NCBI RefSeq assembly: GCF_047948215.1
Contig: NC_134458.1
Span: 143,805,536-143,869,535 of the forward strand
DNA length: 64,000 nucleotides
Direction of reading: 5' to 3'
Source: Lycorma delicatula
Taxonomy: Eukaryota; Arthropoda; Insecta; Hemiptera; Fulgoridae
The stretch's first letter is position 1; every line of letters begins with the position of its first letter. Positions 44,501 through 57,200 of this stretch are shown piece by piece. Below the pieces are notes generated by a model. The model saw only the letters and a list, made by a program, of their open reading frames with translations, ran no database searches and was not told where the DNA came from. Made by a program: the position numbers and the translations under genes.

Positions 44501-45070
44501 AAATGTGAAGTATATTTTGTAAATAATTATCTTTGTTAAAAAAGAAGTGAAAAGTCAACAAGTTAAATTCGTTTCTCCTTCGGTAATTTTTTTTTAAAAA
44601 CATATGCGGTAACGATTATTTTAGTATAAAATTTAAGCGATTTAAATTAAAGCAAACAAAATTTCGTATTATTGTCACAAAAATCTTAAAAAATTTTTAA
44701 TTGAGTATTCTTTCCCATCTTGGAGGGATAATTTTATATTATGGTTAAATGAATTTTAAGCACAAGAAAGGATCATTTAAAACAATTTTCACAGGATTTA
44801 TGTTTTCTTAGGTTTCCTATTGGGTAAAAAAGACAATCTGCTTCTCACCCATAGAAACACCGGATAGTTCAGCTTATAGAACACAAAATTGAGCGAAAAA
44901 AATGAGACCTCTTTATTTCTTATGGTGAAACGTAAGCTGTAAAAAAATCATACACATGAGTGATGTGATGTTTTCGCATCTTTCAACATTTAATTTCTCA
45001 AATTAATTAGTGAAATAAGTGTTAATAAGCTAGCGAACTGTTAGAAACTGTTCTTGCTCTTTCTCCATAT
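41580..45070. other. AT-rich sequence, no gene seen
   Basis: No domain-bearing frame or repeat family. It includes a 12-bp inverted repeat at 43516-43527 and 43543-43554, TTAAAGAAGGTA with its complement across 15 nt, and a TA run at 43883-43901. Confidence 0.5.
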
Positions 45071-45071
45071 A

Positions 45072-45330
45072 TATACCGGGTGGTAAAAAGTAACTTACAA
45101 TTCCTCTAACTTTTATTAAAATCGAGACAACTGGTTGCGGTTTGCGGCATTCTTCCTCGCACCGAGGAGATACTTCAGTGAAAGTATATTTCACTCTTTA
45201 TGTTTTTTGGGGGCAATTTAAAAATTTAAAACGACAGACTTTGATGTATAATTTTAAACAGCCAATGAGATGAGAAAAATGATACAATTAAAATTAATTT
45301 CTGATTACCCAATCGAAAATGGCAACCAAT
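45072..45330. mobile_element. possible Tc1/mariner terminal region
   Basis: TATACCGGGTGGTAAAAAGT at 45072-45091 has the look of the TA target and terminal inverted repeat of Tc1/mariner relatives (TA then CCGGGTGGT). It leads into moderately GC-richer non-coding DNA. No matching opposite end or transposase was found, so only a single-ended remnant can be proposed. Confidence 0.3.
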
Positions 45331-45334
45331 AATG

Positions 45335-48300
45335 TGTTTGTTTTAAATATTTAGAACTACGGTTGTATGTACCCTTTCTTAATCTTTTTTGTTATTTGAC
45401 TTCATTATTTTAGGTTATCTGACGTTATTTATTTTAATTTTTCAAAAGGAACAAAGTAAAATAAAGAAAAGTAGGTTTTCTTGTGCAGAAATCTGAATGA
45501 TTTTTTTTTTATTTGGTTTATCACAGCAATAATTTTTTGTAAGATTATACGAGATTTTAATACGTTGTAATAAACTTGGTCTGTCATAACAAAGCTTACC
45601 TAACCCTAATTTTTAATTTGATTTTCTTTGGAACAAAATAACATTCAGATTTCTAATCGTTTTATATTATAATCTGAAGAATAAATCAATTTTTAAAATA
45701 TGTTTGTAATCAGACATATCTTTGTGCAGATAAGAAACAGGTTTTGTTTACCGGCGTAAAATTTTCAATTAGAGGTTATGTTAGTTTTATTGTGGTATTC
45801 CGAAAACGTTTTAATTAATGTAATAAGATATGGTGTTACTAAATAATATTCTGTATTAAACCTTTTGTTGTGTAATTTAGAAGATGATATCGTTAGATCG
45901 GTTAAGTGGTTCATGGATTTTATATATAAACATACTTATACGCGTACATTCTGGTTTATTTATAAAGATAATTGAACTGTTTTGGTCTGCTTCATCTCCT
46001 TTCAATTATTCTTATCATCTGTCCAGAACATTATCTTATTAACATGAGTTTCGCAAGTGCGTCTAGTAATGTCTTAAATACAGAAGTTATTATTGTCATA
46101 CGAAGTTTATATTAATTCCTTCAAGATATATCTGAATTTAAAATCAATTTTCTATTATGTACACACACAGAGATAGGAGAGAGAACAATTAATTCAAATT
46201 GATGTCAAACTAAAATAAAAAAATAATTTCCATAAAAAATGTATTCTGAAAAATTTTATTTAAAAATATAAGAAGTCTAAATTAATATTTCATAATTATA
46301 CGAAAAGAATTAAATACTCAATTTTTCATAATTTGATAAACGATCATACTAAAAAGATTAATTTTAAAAAAATAATAAATTATTTTTCTTTTATTACGTT
46401 TAGAAACATATCTTATATCATAAATTATTTTTATTATTATTAAGAATAATTAATAATAATTATAAAATTGTAAATTAATGATAACGAGATGATAAAAATT
46501 GGAATTCAAAAAATTTAATACTCACCACTAGCATCTCTTAGACTTAACCCCATTATCGGATAGGGAAGAGAAAACTTGGGCGGAGTATTGAAAACCAATA
46601 TATTGTGAATTTTATTTCTTCCCTTTTCATTATTATTTATTATAAAACTTATACGGTTTAACACCAAAGTCAGTTAATTATTCTCCCTTTTTTCTCTTTC
46701 TCTATATGGTAAGTATGAAAGAACTGATTAAATAAAACTTGTCCTATTTAATACATAATATTTATTGAAAAAAAGTGCACCCGTTATATATCGATTTACT
46801 TATTTTTGAGTTAATTTGTATGAGAAAATTTTGATTACTGTTTCAGCTTAATCAATATATGATTTTATAGTTTTTATTTATGTTTGATTACCTTTGGCCT
46901 TTCATATAGTTAAGTTCTCTGCTAAAATTTATCCTGGCTATCCCACTCGCACAAAAAGCAACAGAACTTAGTGTATCCAAGTTTCAGTCCAAGTAAAAGC
47001 GGAATCTGAATTACTTTCAGATCTCCACAAATATCCAATAAATATTTTTTATACTGAATCCTGCTCAATTCAAGTTTCATAAGACTCATTCATGTGAACA
47101 GCGTACGTTAATAGTATTGACTTAGAGAAAACCACTAGTAGGAATGAAGTTAAAGGAAACGGGTGGATAGAGATAATGTGACGATATAACTGCAGATCGA
47201 GATAAGTAACCTTGCCATAGAGAGTATTTCAGGTTTCCTCGAGACAGTAAAGATACTACCTACTCACAATCCATCATGAGGTAAAGATATCATCACGAAG
47301 AATGGGAAACCACAACATTGATCAAAGATTTTAACTAGAACGACTTAAATGTCTATTCCAAAAGATTTATTTTCCTCTAAATACTGGAGAATTAACCTTA
47401 CTGATGGCTATACAACAATCGAAATACTCCTTCCTTTAACTAATAAATCTTTTAGCCAATTCTTCACAAATGCTGAGCATTCTCTTTGTAATTTTTTTTT
47501 TTTTAATTACTGTTATCTTTGTTTCTTATTTTTATTTAATATTTATAAGTATGAAGGGCTCTATCTCTTCCTTAGAATAAATAAAATTAAAACAATTTTT
47601 TATATTTACGAGCAACTTTTCACATTCTCATAAAAAATTTTTTTTCTTTTTTATTTATTATTCTTTCTAAATTATTATTATTCGTTCGTCCTTATCAATT
47701 TCAAAACTATTTATGAATTTTTTCTTTTATGTTTTTTTAATGATTTTTTTTCATCCGTTTAATATTATATTTTAAAATAAAATAAATGGAGAAAGAAAAA
47801 AAATCAAGTTAAAAAATAAATAAAAAATTAATATATTTCCTTTGTTTAATTTCTAATATTATAAGAGGCTAATTCTTTTATCAATTTCCGATCTCCAGAA
47901 ACTTTACTTCCTTAAAAATTTTGTATGATTCCGCAGCTTTTTTATATTAATTAACCCAAACGGAAAAACTATTTAGGTAAGTTTTCCGTTAAATTAGGTA
48001 AATAGGTCAAAATACACTACGGGAGACTTAACCTTTGATTTATAAATGTTGACGCAACTATTTTGAATGACAATTAAAATCATACTCTGTAATTTATGGG
48101 TCCTGTAACAAAGAAAGTCGTCGAGCTTAGCTGAATTGAATGGTAATTGTGGACAGTAGTACAATACTAATGTTTCTTTCTCTTTCTTCCAAATGCCGGG
48201 AACAGTTCCTTAGCAATTACCTTAGGACAAGGTCGAAAAAATACCTCTCTCTTAGGTAGCGAAAACACTCTCTTAGCGACTATCTTAAGGACAAGGTTAG

Positions 48301-51300
48301 AGGTAAACAGGATGTGATTATGGTAGAGAGGTAACTCGTTACTATGACGACGACTAAAGATAAGTCTATCCTCCCAAAAAAAAATCTAACGTCATTTAAC
48401 TGTTAACTCTACGGATGTAATTCAATTACTAACTGATTTCTACAACCTGTAAAAATACCAAATTATTTTACAAATTTAAGATTGCTTTTCAGTAGTAACT
48501 GATATGAATATAAATACAATTTAATACTTCATAATTTTTTTTAATTTTTAAAATTTCTATTAAAACTTAGATTTCCTAAAACAATCTACATTGCTGTGGA
48601 TTAATGTTTTTGTTATTAAATGTAAGAGACTCATGATAGTTTTGATAAATTAATGCAGTGATAAAATTCGGAATAACATAAATTTCAATAAACACTATTA
48701 GAAGATAGCAATTTCTTTATTAATTTCTTTTTATTTCAACAATTTAATTCCTTTTAATAAATAATCGGAACTTAAAACATGCTTGAATTTTCAATCCATG
48801 CATACAAGGTAAAATACTACTTTAATTATGTTTTGTAAACATCAATAGAATAATATATATTAAAAATAATCATGATTATGAATTAATTAAATAAAATTTT
48901 TCTTTAGGTGGTTTTAATTAATGTTGTTTAAAGAGGATAGAATAAACTTATACGATACGTATATAATTAGGCGTGACGCAGAATTAATTAAGTAAGGTAA
49001 AAATTAATTATAATCTGAAAGTTATTTGAAATATAAATATTTATCTTTATAAAATGTAAGTTATGTATTGTTATTTAACAATATATAGTTATGTATTGTT
49101 AATTATAGTTTATAATTATATTTAACACAAACTATATTTATAAACTATATTTAACACAAAAATTCATGACTATTTAATTTTTTCTGTTCACAATAAAAAC
49201 AAAACTACCTCATTTTTTAATGTATTCTATGTGTTAAGGTTTTAAAAATTTTATTTGAGAGTTAATAGGAATACAAATCATCTAAGAGCGTAGCATGTAT
49301 TATATGTTATTAAGAAGTCAGATATTAACTAATATTCCTCTGAAACTTAGGTTGGGTTGTTTTACAACTTCTAGAACGGAAACTTAGTTGCACAGATAAA
49401 TCCATAGACAGAACCGTCTCCACTAAACTGCACAAATACAAAAGATATAGTATCTGAAACAGATCTTCACATCTTTATCAGTAGGTTTTTAACTCATTGT
49501 TGAAACTCACATATCACAACCGAGAAGGGAAGAAGCAGGGATAATAAAATAAAAAAGGATGAGTAATGAAAAAGAAAGGACCTAGTCACAGAAGGAATAT
49601 GGGACAAGTTAGATAACGTTAATAAAGAAGCGCTTCAGAAGTTCTTCCAGGTAGTAGGAGTATGTCCCACCCATAGTTCTTCAGCGACTGTAGATTTTTA
49701 CTAGGAATAGAACCACTGTATTTCTAATGCATTTTCCGTCGATCAACTCAAATATTTTCTGCAAAAAATAACACTTTATCTAGATAAAAAAGAATCACCT
49801 CATAATAAACTCAGTCTTCCTTAATGAAAATTTTTCCCCATCCCCTGAATTATGTAATATATGAAAATATTTTCATCAAAACTATAAACGAGTAAACTAT
49901 ATCCCACCGTAGAAATTTAATAAATTGTTAATTAAATTTTGTTCTATTTAAACTTTTTTTTGTAATAATGCACATTCTAATCAGAAATATTTTTCTATTA
50001 TTAAAGTCATTTCACATTCTCTCGTTAAAAAAAAAATGAAATAGTGAAAATAAAAGCCTAATCATTAAAGATTAAAGGTATAAACTATTGTATTTTGTAT
50101 TCTGTTATTAAAACAAATTGAGTTAAGTAATATATTTCGTCTTGAGTTAAGCTGCATACAAGTTAGAGTAAATATAACTATATTATCTCTAAATACGTAG
50201 CCTATGATGAGTTTTTAATTACCACAATTATACACACTAGAAACGAAAATCTACCAGAATATCAATGTTTTAAGTACCAGTTTAACTCAATCGAAAACGT
50301 TAGTAATTTTGTGCCGTTCCTGTTTTGTGACACAAAATTACTATCGTTGTAAACGAACCGACAATTTTGGGTGTCGGTGTGAATCATAGCTTGCAAAGTC
50401 ACATAGTTCATACCCAAGTAATGTTGTTATCAAAAGGAACTTAATGATACGTAAAATTAAAAAAAGAAATTTTACACCGTTACTTTCTTCGTTTGAGCGT
50501 TTATGTACGAGATATTTTATCGTGGGATAAGAGTAGTTGAATGGAGATAGATTGAACAGTAAATTTATAATTACATGAATTATTTATTACATATAGCGAT
50601 ATTACACATATATATTACGTTTTTAATAAACAGATTATCATAATTAATTAATAACAGAATTAATAGAAGGAATAAAATTCAAGTTAAAAATTGTATTTTT
50701 AAGTAATCTTTTTATCTATCGCAGTTTGCCTTTTTTGATTCAGTTCCATTAGCATTTAAGATCAACTTGAATTTGTGTTTATATTGATTTCAAGCGGCGC
50801 AATCTATTAAAAAAAGTATAACGCCTTTGATGATTGACGTGTAGTACTAACCTAAAGCCTTTCGTGTGGTATGTGTGCTAAATATTTCCCATAAACAAAA
50901 AGTGAAAAACCTTCACGCCAGTCTGATACATCTGTATAAAATTATATAAAGTCTTTATGGAGTGAAAAGAAACTTAATATCAGTGCCAGTGATATTATAA
51001 AGTCTACATTTTTAATAAAAATTATCATAAAAAGATGAATTTATTTATTTCAACTGTTAACTCTTGATGAAATAGTTAAGACATAAAGATTTAAAAGTGT
51101 ATGTATGTAACCAATATTTTCAAGTATGATTTCATCTTATCTAATTTAATCAACAGTTGTTACAGAAAACTTAAATTGAATCAAAGTATCACATTAGGCT
51201 GTGAGCCGTGAGACAGTAGCTCGTTCTTTTCCCGTCAGAAATAACGTAATAATTTATGAAAATTTGGATAATAAATCTATTCTATATTATTCACAAGTAT

Positions 51301-51600
51301 GCATTCGTTACATTACTTAGTTATTTAACATTATAATAAAGGAGTTTATAGAAATATTGAAAATCATTATGATTATTAGATCACACTGGATCTGTAAAAT
51401 ATATTTTATTTTTGTAAAACATAAAGACGTGAATTAAGTCATGATGAGGTATCTGAATTAAAGTTTCCAGGAATGGGTGTTCGAACTCCAGGGTTCCAAA
51501 AAATGAAAGTTTTATTTTACAGCATTTATTAGTGTTTTATGCGTAATCTTGAAGCGACAACAATTAATTTTTATTTACGTATTCTCAGTCAGGTAGCAGC
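45335..51600. other. long AT-rich stretch, no gene or element recognised
   Basis: Scanning both strands gave no domain-bearing frame. Slightly GC-richer patches at 46930-47330, 48050-48370, 49330-49700 and 50700-50960 carry no recognisable protein on either strand. A 94-codon frame at 47349-47633 is Phe/Leu-rich and unconvincing. At 48190-48300 a TTAGC..TT..TTA(A)GGACAAGGT phrase is duplicated about 75 bp apart. At 49060-49165 TTATGTATTGTTA and AACTATATTTA(A) phrases repeat. Confidence 0.45.
50296..50348. repeat. 53-nt stem-loop, 17 paired bases
   Basis: TAGTAATTTTGTG (50301-50313) pairs with CACAAAATTACTA (50331-50343). After a T-T mismatch AACG pairs with CGTT. The loop is 17 nt. It is too short for a typical animal microRNA precursor. 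No promoter evidence. Confidence 0.8.
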
Positions 51601-51651
51601 TGAGTTAGAATGTTTTACAGACCAAGCTGTTATGAGCCCGGGTTTTAATAT

Positions 51652-52775
51652 CATGGCGTTACAACAAGAGAAAGCACAGTGCATGTACTAGTTCGCAGCA
51701 GAAAAGTCAGTGACAGTAAAAAGAAATTATGCGCGAGTTTATCATAGAAATTTTCCGAATAATAAAAGCATATGTAAGAGACATGAACAGTATTTGGAAA
51801 CAGGAAGCATTTTGAAAGGAAAATCACTTGGTAGACCTAAAACATTGTCGAAATTACAGAAAGAATTCGACTGTCCTCCAGCAAAGCCCAAAACTCACTT
51901 CGTAGTGTTAGACATCAACTAAATACTCCTAAAAATACTATCCTTGATAATCCTAGCAAACGATTGAAACTTCATACTTAAAATTGCAGCTACTCCATGA
52001 AATTAATCCTAATGATAAGCCGCAGAGAATTCAATTTGTAATGACTATGTTAGACTTCATTTCTGCTGATTAAAATACTACATGCAGCTAATTCTATTTT
52101 TTGATGAAGCAACATTTCATATTCATTTGTTGGTGAATCCCCGTAACTGTCGATCATGAGGCAGAAAATTCCACGAATTGATTTGTTGTCTCCATGTTTC
52201 AAAAAGTGAGTGTTTGGTGTAATCAAATTTTTGAGCATTTTTTCCAGACGTAGTTTATTACGGGAATAATGTACTGGGACATGTTAGAGAACTTTTATAT
52301 TTCCGCATATTGAATGTATGTACGGCCTAATTTTCCAACAGGATCGAGCTCTTCACATAACATGCAGTGGAATTTGAGGACTGCTCTTGACAGATTTCAG
52401 AAGCCTGGTTAGGCAGAGAAGCTCCCATCGCTTGGCCACTGCGAAGTCCCGATTTAACCCCGATGGAGTTTTTCTTTCGGAGCTACGTAAAAGTCATCGT
52501 GTACCAAGAAAAATTCAGTCATTCGACCACCTGCGGTAAAGAATAACACCAATTGTGGAAGAAATTCCTGCTGAGATGCTCGCCAAAGGGTGGAATGTGG
52601 TGAATTATCGGTTTGAATTCTGCAAGTCTGTAAACGGTTCTCGTGTTGCGTTAAGAAGCAATAAATTTAGATTTTTTACTTTCTTGTGATTAAATATATA
52701 CGTGTAGTATTTCATGTGTAATAAAGTAAATTTAATTTAAAACCGGAAATCTTTTTTCTGACAACCGGTAGTTTA
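51652..52775 (+). pseudogene. Tc1/mariner-type transposase, nearly full length but broken
   Basis: Starts MALQQEKAQCMY at 51653, the usual N-terminus of this insect family. The helix-turn-helix part follows: KSVTVKRNYARVYHRNFPNN, HEQYLETGSILKGKSLGRPK (51700-51860). After frameshifts come KLQLLHEINPNDKPQRIQFV and TMLDFISAD. The first catalytic Asp is in ILFFDEATFHIH (codon 52103-52105), the second in FQQDRALH (52342-52344) and the third in SPDLTPMEFFF (52451-52453). Thus all three catalytic Asp codons remain but in different frames with stops. The C-terminus fades near 52680. AACCGG...TCTGACAACCGGTA at 52741-52770 may be the 3' terminal repeat; no 5' partner was found. Confidence 0.87.
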
Positions 52776-53005
52776 AATATCATTAAGCTAAATTTACAGT
52801 TTTTGTTAAAATTGCCTAATGACAACAGTTGCTTGTTTTTTTTGTTTTTTTAATGTAAAATAAAAATCATTGTTTTGTAATGTTTCGTAAATTAATTAAT
52901 TTGTCAATTAATATTTTTTTATTTTTAGATTTAGTTAATTTGGCTATTTTTTTTCTTTTTTTTGTATATTTATTTACTTTTTTCTTTAGTAATTGCTCCC
53001 TTTAC
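52776..53005. other. T-rich sequence, no gene seen
   Basis: Short T-rich spacer. Confidence 0.4.
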
Positions 53006-53009
53006 TGAT

Positions 53010-53350
53010 GATGATTGTTAGACATCCTGATCTCCGTAGGAGAAGACACCCGCCTTGTGACGATCCCGGTCGCCACACCATCCGCTCTGTACCTAGCACT
53101 GACGCGTTTTACCAGAGGTCATCTTTTAGATCCTCTAAACTTGATAACACAACACAAACATCAGTTTGATCTCTGTTGGGTTTCCATCGATGCAAATGCC
53201 TCGAGAAACATTTCCATCAGTGTATTTACACAACTTACGATCGACTTTATGTGGCCTCTTCCAAACACGACTACCTACCATAACTTGAAACCCTCAACTA
53301 TCAAACTAACCGATTCGCGGAAGCTCGATCCCCGTGCTTGATTCTTTGAA
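53010..53350 (-). mobile_element. unclassified repeat family, copy 2
   Basis: The 53090-53350 part is collinear, on the minus strand, with 34690-34915. Past the shared ATGACCTCTGGTAAAAC it continues on the minus strand through GC-richer DNA (GGTGTGGCGACCGGGATCGT) to about 53010. Copy 1 stops at the ATG, so this copy shows more of the element. A 108-codon plus-strand frame lies across it, antisense to the family, and has no domain. LINE 5' UTR plus ORF start is the favoured but unproven reading. Confidence 0.65.
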
Positions 53351-53354
53351 AGTA

Positions 53355-53565
53355 GAAATCTTAGATTTTAAATAAGAATTTTGTAAAAGGTTTTGAGCGT
53401 AATCTTTTTTTCCTACTTATTTCAGTCATCATTTATCATAGCTCTTTAATTGTGTTAAAGCATATTACATTCTTAAATACATAATTTTATGCCGTTTTGT
53501 CATTCCCTCTGAGTATTCTTTTAGTAATTCAAATTTATATTAAAGATCCAAGTTTATTTTTCGTA
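53355..53565. other. no gene seen
   Basis: AT-rich spacer between two element fragments. Confidence 0.4.
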
Positions 53566-53589
53566 AATTTTATCTGTACTACTTACCTG

Positions 53590-53825
53590 TACTGGTGGCG
53601 ACGAGCGGATGAAGAGAGCGTGCCTGTACTGTGGCGAGATGGATACCACTGAACATGTAATATTTGAGTGTGGCAGATGGGCTGGTGAACGGCAGGCATG
53701 CAAGTTGCTGGTGGGTCCGTGGGAACATTGTCAACAAGATGTTAAGGAGTAAACATTGGTTCTCTACAATCTCACGTTATGTCGCTGAAGTGATGCAACA
53801 AAAGACACCAATGAGGCAATGACAT
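53590..53825 (+). pseudogene. R1-like ORF2 C-terminus with zinc knuckle
   Basis: The plus strand reads ERMKRACLYCGEMDTTEHVI then FECGRWAGERQACKLLVGPW. The CX2CX7HX4C knuckle has the same spacing as that at 30684-31015 (CLSCGEVDTPEHVVFAC), and all four ligands are intact. A stop or frameshift at about 53750 interrupts the tail. The final part before the UTR reads NEAMTSCRG-like. It continues without a gap into the copy C 3' UTR. Confidence 0.85.
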
Positions 53826-54118
53826 CGTGTAGAGGAGGGGATGAGGGACAGTCTCCTACGGACCTCCTGTTCGTCCGTGCTTGCACGGATGGGAGGTAGT
53901 TATGAGTCGCGGGGACTCCTGAACCCCCGCGCTGAGAAGACTGAGTCTCGGTAGGGGTGTCCCCGTCCGGGGACCCCAATTGAGATGATGGCATAAAGAC
54001 CTGGCTTCCTGGGTAGAGCCCAGGAACGACATAGTCGGACCTGGTTACCTCCGCCCTGGAGGTTAGAGGCGAGGCACAAAGGAAAGGATTCTTTCAGCTC
54101 GCATGGTGGCGAGTCAAG
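53826..54118 (+). mobile_element. R1-like LINE 3' UTR, copy C
   Basis: Same ordered blocks as copies A and B: GATGAGGGACAG, the stem-loop at 53862-53897, CGGGGACTCCTGAACCCCCG, GAGAAGACTGAGTCTCGG, GTGTCCCCGTCCGGGGACCC, GGCATAAAGACCTGGCTTCC and CGACATAGTCGGACCTGGTT. It then departs from A and B, which end in AAAGGACACTCCCC, and instead runs into the SINE-type tail at 54119. Confidence 0.83.
53862..53897 (+). ncRNA. conserved stem-loop of R1-like 3' UTR (copy C)
   Basis: Outer stem ACCTCC (53862-53867) pairs with GGAGGT (53892-53897). Inner stem TCCGTGC (53874-53880) pairs with GCACGGA (53883-53889), loop TT. Outer-stem bases differ from copies A and B on both sides, with pairing kept. Confidence 0.65.
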
Positions 54119-54215
54119 CTCTCATTTACACTCATACATATCATCCTCATTCATCCTCTGAAGCAATACCTGAACGGTAATTCCTGGAGGCTAAACAGGA
54201 AAAAGAAAGGTATTC
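54119..54215 (+). mobile_element. SINE-type 3' tail attached to R1-like copy C
   Basis: From CATTTACACTCATACATATC through CATCCTCTGAAGCAATACCT to GGAGGCTAAACAGGAAAAAG it aligns with the last ~95 bp of the SINEs at 59583-59800 and 61137-61439. Either the SINEs borrowed this tail from the LINE, or a 5'-truncated SINE inserted exactly at the end of the LINE. Confidence 0.8.
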
Positions 54216-54219
54216 ATAC

Positions 54220-57200
54220 GCACATTAACAAGATCTTAATGAACCTGTCAGCGAGTCCAATACTCTGTCCGTTAATAGAATTCCTCCCTTCACTACAAAA
54301 AAAAGAAGTTTCTTTTGTCCTTCTCCAGAAAGAAGTTGGTTTTCTTGTTATATAAAAGATAGGCTATATCAGCATTAATAGTAATGTCTTTGTATTAAAT
54401 TTAATAAACTTTTATATTTAAGCGACTAAATAAAGTAAATATATTTGATATCTAATGGATAGATATTTTATGGTTTTTTTTTTAATGTTGAAGTTTAAAA
54501 AACATTCATTTAAGGTAAACGTTTGTGATGTAATTATTGTCTTTTTAATGTGATTACAAATTAATTATGTATTCTTTAATATATTTTAATTAATAATATT
54601 TAAACGTTATTAGTTAAAATTTTTAATAATCTTTAATAGTGCTTCGTGGTATGTAACAAATAAAATATCATGAATTCTCAACGCTAAAAGAAGTAATTTC
54701 CGTAAGAATTGAAAAATATTAAAAATAATAAAAAATGCATCAACATCCTTTAGAAATAAAGATATTCGTAAAATAAAACATATAAAAATTATTTAATTAA
54801 CTATAACGTTTTATTTAAAACAAATCAGATTACATCTTTTTTAGTAATCATTCATAACTATCGGATTCATGTTATTAACACGTGCGATAACCACACTAAT
54901 AGCGACTTCTTCGACAAAGCAAAATTTATTATATTAAATAAATTTATCATAAAATATTTATCATATTTTCTGTGTTTTTTGTTTCTTTTTTTAATTTGTA
55001 TTTCCTTTTTAAATAAAATAAACAATAAACACAATATATTTAAAAATATTACGTGTATATATGTTTGTGTCACTTAACTTTAAAATGGCTGCTTTACGTT
55101 TTAATGTAAGTAATAGGTAATAAACAATTTTTCTCAATTTTTGGAAAAAATCTAGGAAAATAATAATTTTTATAAAAGGTACGATCGATCAGGTGATACC
55201 ATTTTTTTAAACAACAAAAGCACAATTATTATTTAAATTCATTTTGGTGTAAAATAATAATACTTGAAAGGAGGATTTTAAAAAATATATTGCAAGTTAC
55301 GTTGAAATATTTTAATTAATTTAAACAAATTAAAAATTAAATTTCATTTATACAAAATAATTGCAAATATATTTAAGAAAATTTATTTATTAAATAGTTT
55401 ATTTGTCCACAGTAAGACGTTAAAATCTATTTTTCTTACAGTATAATGATTTTATAACAACTGCAGCATATCAAAAAGATCACTTATTCTTCAATTTCCA
55501 AGATGCAAATTTAGGATCTATACAAACTGCTTAAGCCACCGCTATTCATAAATCACCAAAGGTAAACATACTACATACACTTTTATTCCATGTTATTTAA
55601 ATTTATTAGTGGTCAATGACCGTAGTAGTCGTGGTCACTTAGAATAGATTTAAAGGAATGTAATAATAATAATAACAATAACAATTCAAAATAAAATAAA
55701 ATGAATGATTGCAAATTCTATAAAAACATATTGTTTAATAATTCCCTACACAAAACTGTTTATGAAAAAGTTTTTTTTAAAATAATTTTTTGTCACTTAA
55801 AAAAAAAACTTGAACTAAATAAATAATATAATTTGAGAGAATGGTCATATTAACAATTTGTTTATAGTTTAATTGCCATTAAAAGAAATTGAATTCTTTT
55901 TCGACTCAATCTGAGTACATGCCAGTTGAAAAAAAAAAGTTTAATACATTAAAAATATTGTTAATAGTTTTTAATCTACTTTTGTACCTATTTATTAATT
56001 GAATATTATTAATAGTTTTTTCCTATTTATTTTGGTTTAAAAAAATTATCATTATAAAGTTATATGTGTTTCTTCTTTGTTTATTTCATTATACAACTGC
56101 TTTGGATTATTCTGATAAATATTGATGTTTATTTACGATACCCCAACTATAATGGAGTGAAATGATTATTAGTTTTACATAATGATGGTATTGTTGGATT
56201 CAATGTATTCATTGAAGAAAAAGAACCGTTAATTGGATCTCAACTAGATAAATGTTTGGACTGGAAATATTGGCATAAATTACAAATAAAAATAATAGGA
56301 GTTTTAGGCGGGGAACTTGTAATCAAAGCCTACCATCTAAAAATGATATAAACATCTCACCCAAACTTGAAGCATATTTCATTTTGTATATTAATCAGTA
56401 AAAATACTATTTTTATTTAATTATTCCAAGAATAATTAAAATGTTTGTGAATATTAAAATGTTTCCTAATTATTGAACAAACTTTTGGCTAGAAATGCAC
56501 ATTCACTTCAATATAAGGGTTGTTATTTATAAATAAATAAAACAGCTTATTTTAAGTAATAATATTAGAATACTAAGAAAGTGAATAATTTTTAAAAAAA
56601 TTATAAATTTCAAAATAAATCAAATAGCTAAATTAAAAATGGATAAAGAAAAAATAGACATGACCGTTAATGTTAAATACGCGTATTTTTTATGAATGAC
56701 AATATGTGTAAGATAGACGTCAGTGCTAATGGATCCCGAATTGATATTTTTATACAATACTAAAAAACTTCTTTTTTTTTAATTTTCTGTATTTTAAAAA
56801 TCTAAATAAGAGTTTGTCTAATATTTAAGTAAATATTTATTGAATTTGGAGAATTCCTAATTTGACTTTGATAAATAGCAAGTTTTTAATTATAAAAATA
56901 ATTTACTCCATTTCCTTTTCATTTCCATTCTGTTTTACCAGAATTATAGAACCATAATTTTCGTTTGATAAAGCCTGTCAAAGAAATTTGCTTGTATTTT
57001 TTTCAGTCACAGGATTTTTTTATCTACTATATTAAAAATTAAGAAAAATAATATATGCTATAAATATATATGTATGTATTTTTTTTAATTTTGCGGTATT
57101 TTCAAATAAATATTTAGTTGAAGTATATAATTGATTTTAAATAATAATACTTATAAAAATACACTTATTAAATTACACTTTCTACAAAATTAATACCAGT

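Noticed and set aside
53015..53341. 108-codon plus-strand frame as a host exon
   Set aside because: It is antisense to a repeat family also present at 34690-34915, where the frame is not kept.
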